DNA of 26,471 nt from a virus: the IMG/VR virus record IMGVR_UViG_3300006929_000096, positions 1 to 26,471 of that record; one strand, 5' to 3'. Below are positions 14,639 to 20,524 of the stretch, in pieces. The notes under the pieces are model-generated. The model ran no database searches, was not told the origin of the DNA, and saw nothing but the letters and a program-made list of their open reading frames with translations. Numbering within the stretch: position 1 is the first letter of the stretch; each line of letters opens with the position of its first letter. The translations under genes and the position numbers were made by a program.

Positions 14639-14654
14639 GTGTCAGCGGTGACAC
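14639..14654. promoter_or_regulatory. palindrome with 6-bp arms (GTGTCA/TGACAC)
   Basis: A 16-bp inverted repeat with a 4-base centre lies between the divergent repressor genes. Its half-site GTGTCA differs from the GTGTAAA half-site nearby. It is a candidate weaker operator. Confidence 0.5.
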
Positions 14655-14668
14655 ATTTCACGACGTTC

Positions 14669-14687
14669 TTTACACAAGTTGTGTAAA
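14669..14687. promoter_or_regulatory. perfect 19-bp palindrome, main repressor operator
   Basis: TTTACACAA and TTGTGTAAA flank a single G. The symmetry is perfect and it lies 39 bp before the S24 repressor start. It is the best candidate for CI autoregulation. TTTACA within it also resembles a -35 box for the repressor, but no clear -10 was found. Confidence 0.7.
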
Positions 14688-14725
14688 TGATCTTTTGCTA
14701 ATTTTAGGCTAACGCGGGACCATTG

Positions 14726-15346
14726 ATGAAACGACGGAATCGAATCCGTTTATTGGCAGCAGAACGGGGATTGACGATAGCCGAATTGGCGATAGCAATT
14801 GATATGCAACCTCATACTTTACGCCGCTACTCACGGCATGAGGCTGAACCGAAAATTGAAATCGCTGAAAAAATAGCAAATTATTTTGGTGTCACTCGCG
14901 ACCATGTCATAGGCGACGAGACAGACATCAAGCCACTACCTCGGCAAACGAATGGTCATAAAATCCCGGTTTACGGCGCTGCACAAGGCGGCACGGGGTT
15001 TGATGTGACAGACGTAGCGACTCCAGTAGACATGCTTCCTACGCCACATTACGTGGCGAACGCCAACGACGCTTATGGCGTTTTCGTGGTAGGCGAGTCG
15101 ATGGAACCGCGCTTCATTGAAGGTGAGATCGTCATAGTCCACCCCGGCAAGCCCGCCCGTCGTGGCGATTGGGTTGTCGTTCAGCTCCAGGCTGGCGACG
15201 AACAGCACGCCATCGTCAAACGGTTCAAGAGCATGTCGAGCGATCACATCATTCTGGAACAATTGAACCCAGCGCAAGAGGTTCGATTCGTGCGCGGTGA
15301 CGTGATCGCGTTACACAAAATCGTGGGCGTTCAGTTGGCGACGTAA
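14726..15346 (+). CDS. CI-like phage repressor with S24 (LexA-type) peptidase domain
   Basis: The lysogeny repressor. The N-terminal HTH is about residues 17-60 (LTIAELAIAIDMQPHTLRRY). The C-terminal S24 domain has catalytic Ser125 (VVGESMEPRF) and Lys165 (HAIVKRFK). It should dimerise on palindromic operators and undergo RecA-stimulated self-cleavage during SOS. The linker reads PVYGAAQGG (81-89) without the usual Ala-Gly or Cys-Gly pair, so cleavage could use another bond or be weak. The ATG at 14726 is preferred to a TTG one codon earlier. It is divergent from Cro and upstream of the early operon. Confidence 0.92.
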   Translation: MKRRNRIRLLAAERGLTIAELAIAIDMQPHTLRRYSRHEAEPKIEIAEKIANYFGVTRDHVIGDETDIKPLPRQTNGHKIPVYGAAQGGTGFDVTDVATPVDMLPTPHYVANANDAYGVFVVGESMEPRFIEGEIVIVHPGKPARRGDWVVVQLQAGDEQHAIVKRFKSMSSDHIILEQLNPAQEVRFVRGDVIALHKIVGVQLAT

Positions 15347-15355
15347 TATTTATTG

Positions 15356-15384
15356 TTGACATATACACCATCATCCATCGATAA
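15356..15384 (+). promoter_or_regulatory. early promoter after the repressor gene
   Basis: A perfect -35 box, TTGACA (15356-15361), is spaced 17 bp from CGATAA (15379-15384), a weak -10. The -10 lies inside an inverted repeat, as expected for a repressed phage promoter. It drives the seven-gene + operon. Confidence 0.6.
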
Positions 15385-15403
15385 ACACTTACCGTTATCG
15401 ATG
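15376..15403. promoter_or_regulatory. inverted-repeat operator over the early promoter
   Basis: Perfect 9-bp arms CATCGATAA/TTATCGATG are separated by 10 bp and cover the -10 box and likely start point. The arm sequence differs from the immunity-region palindromes, so a different regulator may bind, for example one of the HTH or RHH proteins of this operon. Confidence 0.6.
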
Positions 15404-15416
15404 TGATGAGGAAGGT

Positions 15417-15536
15417 ATGGTCAAGGATATCTGCGAAGGTTTGATCTTCGCACTGACTTTAGTAGCACTTTATTTCGCCATGAATTTCGGTTGCCTGTTA
15501 AGCGACCGCTGCGCCGCCACGCTGGGGGTGTTATGA
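15417..15536 (+). CDS. small membrane peptide (39 aa)
   Basis: The first gene of the early operon is too short for usual gene finders. The ATG has a strong ribosome site (GAGGAAGG). Residues 8-28 are a single hydrophobic segment (GLIFALTLVALYFAMNFGCLL) preceded by charged residues, with a short Cys-containing tail. The stop overlaps the next start (ATGA). A one-pass peptide expressed early could act on the host membrane or in superinfection exclusion, but the function is unknown and this is inference. Confidence 0.65.
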   Translation: MVKDICEGLIFALTLVALYFAMNFGCLLSDRCAATLGVL

Positions 15537-15724
15537 GCGAAGCAAAGTTGCTCACAGTCAAAGAATTGTGTGTTTACTTATTTGACGATTTTACGCCGTC
15601 ATTGCGGAATCGCGTCTACCATTTGCTTGAAACCAATGACGTTCCGAAAATAAAAGACGGCCGCAACTGGTATGTAAATCGTAGTGCGGTTGACAAGCTG
15701 ATTGGCGCAGACAGTGACGTGTAA
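15533..15724 (+). CDS. excisionase-like/MerR-type HTH protein (63 aa)
   Basis: Residues 5-55 fit a winged HTH of the excisionase or HTH_17 type: LLTVKELCVYLF, then a loop, RNRVYHLLETNDVPKIKDG, NWYVNRSAVDKLI. This fold is typical of phage Xis or small regulators. The ATG at 15533 overlaps the upstream stop; an in-frame earlier ATG at 15491 would lie inside the membrane peptide gene. With an integrase in the same phage, a Xis role is plausible, acting at the attP region near 18.6 kb. Confidence 0.7.
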   Translation: MSEAKLLTVKELCVYLFDDFTPSLRNRVYHLLETNDVPKIKDGRNWYVNRSAVDKLIGADSDV

Positions 15725-16049
15725 GGTCTGCGGCGGCAATGAATATGTGCGCGACGGCGATGCCACGCGCGCGTGTCCAACATGCGTGCCTGACGCCAAA
15801 TCAGATAGCGGCCCCGCTTACTATAAAAAAGGTGAAGTGGAAACGTGGGACTACGTCATCGACGTGGTGCGCGACAACCCCGGCGATGAAGGTTTTCTTG
15901 CCGGCAATGTCATCAAGTACGTGAGCCGATACCGCGATAAGCATGAGAACCCGGTCGAGGATCTGACCAAGGCGAAAGCCTTTTTAAACAAACTCCGCAA
16001 TCTGGTGATCGCGAAACAGCTGCAAGCGGAGATCAATAATGAGGAGTGA
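15714..16049 (+). CDS. DUF3310 (nucleotide-kinase-annotated) protein with N-terminal zinc ribbon
   Basis: Residues 2-25 hold CKVCGG and CPTC, a four-Cys zinc ribbon. The rest matches DUF3310: a Tyr/Trp-Asp-Tyr-Val-Ile-Asp start, GFLAGNVIKYVSRYRDKHENP and EDLTKAKAFLNKL. DUF3310 proteins are often labelled nucleotide kinases of T7-like phages, but the activity is not well proven. The GTG start at 15714 overlaps the previous gene by 11 bases; a TTG at 15702 is an alternative. It is probably an early nucleotide-metabolism or host-takeover factor. Confidence 0.85.
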   Translation: MTCKVCGGNEYVRDGDATRACPTCVPDAKSDSGPAYYKKGEVETWDYVIDVVRDNPGDEGFLAGNVIKYVSRYRDKHENPVEDLTKAKAFLNKLRNLVIAKQLQAEINNEE

Positions 16050-16206
16050 TGAAGTCGCCATCAGCGTCGAACAGCGACCAGGCGGCGGCGCGCTTCTGCG
16101 CATTCGCAGCTGGGGCAAAGACAAGTGGGAGGGCAGCGATATCAGGCTCGTCCTTACGCCTGACTTACGGGATTACCTCATCACAGAATTAAACGGCACG
16201 CAATGA
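16039..16206 (+). CDS. small hypothetical protein (55 aa)
   Basis: An ATG inside the end of the DUF3310 gene opens a 55-residue frame whose stop overlaps the next ATG (ATGA). Both junctions are typical of the operon. The protein is mixed-charge: a beta-like GGGALLRIRSWG segment (about 15-26), then LTPDLRDYLITEL. It has no recognised motif. The coupling on both sides is the main evidence. Confidence 0.6.
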   Translation: MRSDEVAISVEQRPGGGALLRIRSWGKDKWEGSDIRLVLTPDLRDYLITELNGTQ

Positions 16207-16484
16207 ACTGGCAGACGATTGCAATAATGCACACGCGCATCGCTGGCTTCGGTCGCTTTGAACTAACAGACGAAAGCAAAGTTGTCTCGAAAGCGCTGAA
16301 GCAATCCAAACAGAAATATCTAGCCACTCATTACGAAATGGCTCAACGGGACGAAATTTGGCTATTCCACAGGCGGATCGACAAGAAGACGTTTGAGATC
16401 GTTGTCGCGCCGCGAAAGCAAAGGGGCAGACATGAAGAAGCGATCTTTAAATCAACACATCAGCTGGATAAAAGGGCGGTTTAA
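16203..16484 (+). CDS. hypothetical basic protein (93 aa)
   Basis: The start overlaps the previous stop (ATGA). The protein is basic (many Lys/Arg), with helical segments around KVVSKALKQSKQKYLATHYE and a beta-rich EIWLFHRRIDKKTFEIVV stretch. No known family was recognised. Its last 53 bases overlap the next gene in another frame. Nucleic-acid binding is possible from charge alone. Confidence 0.6.
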   Translation: MNWQTIAIMHTRIAGFGRFELTDESKVVSKALKQSKQKYLATHYEMAQRDEIWLFHRRIDKKTFEIVVAPRKQRGRHEEAIFKSTHQLDKRAV

Positions 16485-17052
16485 AAAACGACTCAACTTT
16501 TACCAGGATCGCGGGTTGACCGTTTCGCCAACCGCGCACACGCTCTTATATCAAAATCGGCGATACATGATTGCCGTTATGACGAACGCCATACGTGCTA
16601 TCCGAGCGCCGGGTGACGAAAGTCCGTTGATGAATAAATGGCGGGGGACAAGCTCAAAAAATAATGACATTTGTTACGACATACAGAAAATTTTAGTTGA
16701 CCAACAAACTGCGAGTTTGGCGCAGTTGACGTTCTCCGCTGAAAAACACGGCAGTCGGGAAAGCGTCCGACGCGTCGTGGCGCACGGCATCGATTTGGGG
16801 TTGCTGCAAAAAGACGGCGATCAATTTTCTCTAAGCGAAGCATATGTCAACGAGTTGTTTGACAGGTCGATTATGCGAATCCGGCATCCCGACGTTGTGA
16901 AGTTGGGCATGTTCACGTCGGCGATCAATGTCGTTGAAAATATAATTCAGAACGCCGACAAGATGAACAAAGATCCGGCGCATCCGCTGGCTAGCAATCT
17001 GACACTAACGGAAGCCATCGCAAACGGCGATTATGATGACGAAATTGATTAG
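16432..17052 (+). CDS. putative winged-helix DNA-binding protein (206 aa)
   Basis: The start at 16432 has AAGGGG upstream. The N-terminus is very basic (MKKRSLNQH and a Lys/Arg-rich helix). The middle (about 95-140) looks like a winged helix: a LAQLTFSAEKHGSRESVRRV helix pair, then GIDLGLLQKDGDQFSLSEAY, which resembles MarR-like recognition helix and wing. The C-terminal ~45 residues are helical and acidic. The family is unknown. The context of early regulators suggests transcriptional or replication control. Confidence 0.6.
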   Translation: MKKRSLNQHISWIKGRFKKRLNFYQDRGLTVSPTAHTLLYQNRRYMIAVMTNAIRAIRAPGDESPLMNKWRGTSSKNNDICYDIQKILVDQQTASLAQLTFSAEKHGSRESVRRVVAHGIDLGLLQKDGDQFSLSEAYVNELFDRSIMRIRHPDVVKLGMFTSAINVVENIIQNADKMNKDPAHPLASNLTLTEAIANGDYDDEID

Positions 17053-17063
17053 GCAGAGAAGTG

Positions 17064-17300
17064 ATGACCAGACGGCAACCAAATAATGACGCGCAAATAT
17101 TAGTGCGCACGACTGCAGGCACGTCTAACGCGCTAGACAGAGTTGCAGAAAGATACGGCGTCAGGCGGACACGGGTTGTTAGGGAGATGCTTACGAAATG
17201 CCTGGAAGCGCTAGGCGAACCAATCATTGAGCCTGACCAACCTATTGATGGTTTTGTTGAAAAATTAGCCCGCGATTTGGCAGGCAAACAGACCAACTAA
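17064..17300 (+). CDS. ribbon-helix-helix-like regulator (78 aa)
   Basis: Residues 10-45 fit a ribbon-helix-helix or CopG-like fold: strand AQILVRTTAG, helix SNALDRVAERYG, helix RRTRVVREMLTKCLEAL. The C-terminus is an acidic linker and helix. ATG (17064) and GTG (17061) starts are adjacent, with GAGAAG upstream. As the last gene before a terminator, it may repress its operon or another phage promoter. It is convergent with the integrase. Confidence 0.65.
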   Translation: MTRRQPNNDAQILVRTTAGTSNALDRVAERYGVRRTRVVREMLTKCLEALGEPIIEPDQPIDGFVEKLARDLAGKQTN

Positions 17301-17305
17301 AAAAG

Positions 17306-17333
17306 AACCCCGGCAATGCCGGGGTTTTGTGTT
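17306..17333. terminator. bidirectional terminator between the early operon and integrase
   Basis: The stem AACCCCGGC/GCCGGGGTT (17306-17314 and 17318-17326) has a 3-base AAT loop. TTTT follows on the + strand; on the - strand a CTTTTTTAG tract follows. It serves both convergent units. Confidence 0.85.
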
Positions 17334-18460
17334 TAGGCGAACGCCTTAGCGTGTCGTTCGCTGATTTCTTTGTCACGCCGGGAGTCATCGAGCCAGTGAC
17401 CATAAATATCGATTGTTGTGCTTATGTTGGCATGTCCCATCAGGCGAGAGACAACACCAATTTCCTCACGCGCATTAAAAAGTAAAATCGACGCGTAATA
17501 ATGTCGCAAATCGTGCCAACGTATGCGCGGAACGCCAGCCCTGTCACAAGCCTTATGTAGTATTTTCTCTCGCCAATTATTGTTATACCCGTGAGTTCCT
17601 ACAGTAGAAGGAAACACTAAATTTTTAGATCGCTGCGCTAGCGGCTGCGACAATTTCCACAAACGCAGATCATCAACCAGTTGTGGGTTCAAATTAACGG
17701 TGCGATACCCTGCCAAAGTTTTGGGCGGGCCGACGCTCCTATCCTGCTTTAATGATTTGTTGACTGTTACGTGTCCCGTCGTCAAATCGATGTCGTCCCA
17801 AGTGAGGGCTAATTGCTCACCCATGCGCAAGCCCGTTTCAGTGGCAAACTTGATTCTCAATCGATAATCCGTAACGTTCGCACGATTGGATTTGCCGTTT
17901 TCGATTATTTTTTTGATATCGTCTTTTGAAATCCGATCCATTGGTTGCGATTGTTTGATGGGTTTTTTCGGCTTTTTCACAAACGTCGGATTGCTTGGGA
18001 TAATTTCACATTCATAAGCCCACTTGAAAAAGCCGTGTAGAGCGCCAAACCATTTTTTTCCAGTTGTCCACGCACGCTCTTTATACAGCTCGTTGATAAT
18101 TTCGTTTTTGATATGCCCCACGCGAATTTCCCCGACGCGCATATCGTTGATCTGTTTTTTGTCGATGACATATTCACCAATCGATTCGAGCTTTATCTGC
18201 TTCTCAATAACTGATCTTTCAACAAGCTCTTTTCGCTTCGCCCGCCCCATTTCGTGTTCGATATATTTGACAACCAAATCCTTGAACAGCGGAGTCAATG
18301 TCGGGTCGGCATATTCACCGCGTGTTAAATATTGCTTGTTCACGTTCTTAAGCAACGCACGTGCCGCGCGCTTGCCGTCAGGCGTTTTTGGGAATCTTTT
18401 TTCGCGCCCATGTGGGCGGCAATCCGCTATATAGTGCGTTTTAGTTGTTCGTATTTTCAT
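17333..18460 (-). CDS. int: tyrosine-family phage integrase
   Basis: A site-specific recombinase that integrates the phage at attB. The catalytic set is complete: Arg212 (GLRMGEQ), Lys247 (PPKTLAG), His316 and Arg319 (HDLRH), His343 (MGHANISTT) and nucleophile Tyr353 (DIYGH). The N-terminal ~165 residues hold an arm-binding segment and a SAM-like core-binding domain. At 375 aa it is typical. GAGAGGAG precedes the ATG at 18460. The promoter just upstream carries a 15-bp palindrome. The neighbouring non-coding region is a candidate attP. Confidence 0.95.
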   Translation of the reverse strand: MKIRTTKTHYIADCRPHGREKRFPKTPDGKRAARALLKNVNKQYLTRGEYADPTLTPLFKDLVVKYIEHEMGRAKRKELVERSVIEKQIKLESIGEYVIDKKQINDMRVGEIRVGHIKNEIINELYKERAWTTGKKWFGALHGFFKWAYECEIIPSNPTFVKKPKKPIKQSQPMDRISKDDIKKIIENGKSNRANVTDYRLRIKFATETGLRMGEQLALTWDDIDLTTGHVTVNKSLKQDRSVGPPKTLAGYRTVNLNPQLVDDLRLWKLSQPLAQRSKNLVFPSTVGTHGYNNNWREKILHKACDRAGVPRIRWHDLRHYYASILLFNAREEIGVVSRLMGHANISTTIDIYGHWLDDSRRDKEISERHAKAFA

Positions 18461-18846
18461 AATGCAACTCCTCTCAATGCAGTGTATATATAGTAAATAT
18501 TATTTACCTTACAAACAAAAAAATGATGTCCGCACCGATTTGCGAATTTCATTTTCTGCGAGAGATTTGCGAATTATTTGCGAAATAGACGGGAGAGCGA
18601 CATTATGGATGATACTAACTATTTGTAATTTAACGATAATAATGTCTCTCCGCGTTTTATGGGTGTTGCGCCCTGGATGCGAACATGACCCAAAATAACC
18701 TTTCGCAACATCAAGGACTTACGCTGCACCTCGCAGAAAACGGTCATTTTTCTGTCGTACACCAGTATACTACGATGTAGGTCGATGGTCAAAAATGTAC
18801 CGTTTTCTTGCGAGTATTTTGCGAAGTTCGCAAATGTGTGCGGGCA
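18461..18846. other. candidate attP region (non-coding, repeat-rich)
   Basis: A 386-bp stretch without genes lies between int and the lysis cassette. ATTTGCGAA-type motifs occur at 18537-18548, 18564-18575 and 18576-18586, and as a perfect inverted pair TTTGCGAA-G-TTCGCAAA at 18818-18834. Two larger inverted repeats lie between: GGAGAG(CG)ACATTAT (18592-18606) with ATAATGTCTCTCC (18639-18651), and GAAAACGGTCATTTTT (18736-18751) with AAAAATGTACCGTTTTC (18791-18807), around the palindrome AGTATACT (18764-18771). Arm-like sites outside with inverted cores inside mirror lambdoid attP layouts. The exact crossover core cannot be set without attB. Confidence 0.65.
18485..18514 (-). promoter_or_regulatory. 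integrase promoter with embedded 15-bp palindrome
   Basis: On the - strand, TTGTAA (18509-18514) and a TATATATA box (18485-18492) are spaced 16-18 bp. The spacer contains a perfect palindrome, GTAAATA-T-TATTTAC (18493-18507 forward), a likely operator for int control. Confidence 0.55.
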
Positions 18847-19164
18847 TCACTCCTTGGCGGCGCGGATCTTGTCACGCAAAACGCCGTAGTCTGTAACCAT
18901 GCGCGCAAGCGCTGAACAATCTGCTATCACGGTATCGCGGGCGCAGGGCGGGCCGAGCCGTTCCAGCTCGTCAGCCGCCAGATCCTGCACCGCATCGGCA
19001 TAGTCAACAATCGGCGGCGCTACAATCACGGGCTTACCCTTCTCAGCGGCTAGGTAATTGAGGGCTGCGCCGCCGAGTGATCCGGCCGCCGATAACGCGC
19101 TAAAACTTTCGGTTACGCAGCCGGTCAACAGTGTCATCGACAGAGCGATCATCGTTGACCGCAT
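18847..19164 (-). CDS. outer-membrane lipoprotein spanin (o-spanin, Rz1-like)
   Basis: A short lipoprotein signal peptide (MRSTMIALSMTLLTGC, lipobox LTGC at 13-16) targets the outer membrane. The mature part holds a Pro-containing segment (KPVIVAPPIVDYADAV) and a helical C-terminus. It starts inside the i-spanin gene in another frame (65-base overlap), the classic Rz/Rz1 arrangement. The o- and i-spanins fuse inner and outer membranes at the end of lysis. The ATG at 19164 is chosen because it puts the lipobox at the right distance; upstream in-frame starts lack a signal. Last gene of the lysis operon. Confidence 0.82.
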   Translation of the reverse strand: MRSTMIALSMTLLTGCVTESFSALSAAGSLGGAALNYLAAEKGKPVIVAPPIVDYADAVQDLAADELERLGPPCARDTVIADCSALARMVTDYGVLRDKIRAAKE

Positions 19165-19282
19165 CCATCTTTTCTTCAGCCTCGCGCACCGCGCCTTCAT
19201 GTCGCGCATGAATAATCGCCCGCGCGGCAAAAAAGGCGACGGCTCCAACACCACCCAAAATGCATAACCAAACAACGGTCAA
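19100..19282 (-). CDS. inner-membrane spanin (i-spanin, Rz-like; 60 aa, TTG start)
   Basis: One N-terminal transmembrane segment (VVWLCILGGVGAVAFFAARAII, starting at residue 3) is followed by a charged helical tail (REAEEKMDAVNDDR), as in i-spanins. The only start that keeps the membrane segment is a TTG that overlaps the holin-like stop (TTGA), with AAGG upstream. It is short for an Rz protein, but the following o-spanin overlaps it out of frame, which strongly supports the pair. Confidence 0.75.
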   Translation of the reverse strand: MTVVWLCILGGVGAVAFFAARAIIHARHEGAVREAEEKMDAVNDDRSVDDTVDRLRNRKF

Positions 19283-19461
19283 GACTCGCCTTTCTCTTTG
19301 ACCAGCATCCCCGCGACGCCAGCCAAAGCGCCAACCGCTGTGATAATGTGTACCATCATGTCTTCCGGCAGATTGATCCCTACCGCCATGAGTATGGAAG
19401 CGAGACCCGCCATCGAACTCGGTTCTTTGAGGCGTGCGAGCAAAAGTCTAACCAATACCAT
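19279..19461 (-). CDS. holin-like small membrane protein (60 aa)
   Basis: A Lys/Arg-containing N-terminus (VRLLLARLKEPS) is followed by two hydrophobic stretches (about 17-30 and 36-53: MAGLASILMAVGI; MVHIITAVGALAGVAGMLV) and a charged tail KEKGES. This matches a family often annotated as phage holins. It would form the membrane lesion that releases or activates the endolysin. The strong site AAGGAG lies at the right distance. It sits between the peptidase and the spanins. Confidence 0.72.
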   Translation of the reverse strand: MVLVRLLLARLKEPSSMAGLASILMAVGINLPEDMMVHIITAVGALAGVAGMLVKEKGES

Positions 19462-19472
19462 TGTCTATCTCC

Positions 19473-19856
19473 TTAGTAAGTCCAGAGCGCTGGACGGGGC
19501 AATTTTTCGGTCACATTGTCGAGGTGAATTATTCGCCGACTATGCGCCCCGCGCTGATTGACGCCGACGCCCTGGATGTCGTCGTGCGTCAGCGCAATCC
19601 GCAACAGGTTCAGCGCGCGCGATCCGCTGATCAAGATATCGGCGGCTTGGCCGGTCGAGTGCGCTCCAGGCGCCTGCTTCTTCGCTTCGATTGGATGCTG
19701 CGGACAACGGTATCCGCTGGTGATTTTCATCGCGCCGAACTCATCGCGGATCCGCTGCAGCAATGCGATGAATGCCGGATCCATCTCGACCGCGCCGCAG
19801 CCGCACTGGCAACGGAACTCATCGGGGCCAAAATTTGCGTAATCGTCCCAATTCAT
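19473..19856 (-). CDS. peptidase M15A-type endolysin
   Basis: A zinc peptidase that cleaves peptidoglycan stems. The signature is SGYRCPQHP (47-55), GAHSTGQAAD (64-73) and IHLD (110-113), giving zinc ligands His66, Asp73 and His111. At 127 aa it is a single-domain lysin without a signal peptide, so it needs a holin. An N-terminal CQCGC cluster (16-20) is common in this group. The ATG overlaps the previous stop (ATGA). It is central to the lysis cassette. Confidence 0.9.
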   Translation of the reverse strand: MNWDDYANFGPDEFRCQCGCGAVEMDPAFIALLQRIRDEFGAMKITSGYRCPQHPIEAKKQAPGAHSTGQAADILISGSRALNLLRIALTHDDIQGVGVNQRGAHSRRIIHLDNVTEKLPRPALWTY

Positions 19857-20149
19857 AGTTGGTCAACCTTCCGCCGAATCCATTCGATATCTTTGCGAAT
19901 TGCTTCTAGCTCGCGACTTCGGCGGTCCAGCTCTGATGGACTTAAGATTGAAGACAAAATTGACATGCGTTGATCTTGCATTTCACTCGCCGTCGTCAGC
20001 TTGTCTAGGCGCACATCTTGCGCGTCGAGGCGCATTTCCAGCTTGTTGCTGTCTATCTCCAGTTTTTTGATTTGGTGCCGAGCGACGAAACCGGCACCAA
20101 TCACGCTAGCGATTAGGCCAGCCACTGGAATCAAATCCGCTACGTTCAT
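19853..20149 (-). CDS. membrane-anchored coiled-coil protein (98 aa)
   Basis: Residues 4-24 form one hydrophobic segment (ADLIPVAGLIASVIGAGFVA). The rest (26-98) is strongly coiled-coil with Leu heptads and charged residues, ending in DIEWIRRKVDQL. This topology resembles XhlA-like or spanin-like lysis accessory proteins. The ATG at 20149 overlaps the nuclease stop (ATGA); longer in-frame starts lie inside the nuclease gene. It is a lysis-cassette accessory by context, with exact role unknown. Confidence 0.65.
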   Translation of the reverse strand: MNVADLIPVAGLIASVIGAGFVARHQIKKLEIDSNKLEMRLDAQDVRLDKLTTASEMQDQRMSILSSILSPSELDRRSRELEAIRKDIEWIRRKVDQL

Positions 20150-20523
20150 CGTCGTGTCGCCGTGAGCCAGGAATCGAGTTCTTTTTGTTCCGTAAAAACG
20201 CTTGCTGTGATGCGCGTGCTGGTGCCACGCACTAGATCGACATGGCGAAAGTGAACGCGCCGCAAATTCAAGGCAACGAACGCAACGACATCGCAGTGGC
20301 TTAATGGACGTCTGTCTATGCCCGTGCGCGTTTTGAAGTGGAATGAATTGGGCCGCTGCAGATCGAAGTCGCCACTGGTCTTGACCTCGACACGCCAAAC
20401 ATCGTCGTGATGCCATGCAACTAAATCAAAGTGGTCAGCGTGGACAACAGCGATTTGCACGCCGATCTGTTCCAAACTGCAGGCGACCAGGTACTCGCCA
20501 GCGCGCCCAACGCGCGAACTCAT
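20146..20523 (-). CDS. PD-(D/E)XK nuclease-like protein (125 aa) within the lysis cassette
   Basis: A small nuclease-fold protein. It has Glu10 (GRAGEYLV), Asp33 (HFDLVAW) and Glu46-x-Lys48 (VEVKTS), the full PD-(D/E)XK active site, followed by a beta-rich middle and a helical C-terminus. The GxAGEY opening resembles phage and mobile-element endonucleases of this fold. A nuclease among lysis genes is unusual. It could degrade host DNA at lysis, act in packaging or exclude other phages; none is proven. Its stop overlaps the next start (ATGA). Confidence 0.72.
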   Translation of the reverse strand: MSSRVGRAGEYLVACSLEQIGVQIAVVHADHFDLVAWHHDDVWRVEVKTSGDFDLQRPNSFHFKTRTGIDRRPLSHCDVVAFVALNLRRVHFRHVDLVRGTSTRITASVFTEQKELDSWLTATRR

Positions 20524-20524
20524 C

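Noticed and set aside
15279-15290. GGTTCGATTC resembling a tRNA T-loop
   Set aside because: It lies inside the S24 repressor coding region and no acceptor or anticodon stems surround it. No tRNA was found in the window.
18462-18698. 78-residue + frame in the attP region
   Set aside because: It has no ribosome site or motif, and it overlaps the int promoter palindrome and the arm-like repeats. It is better explained as non-coding att DNA.
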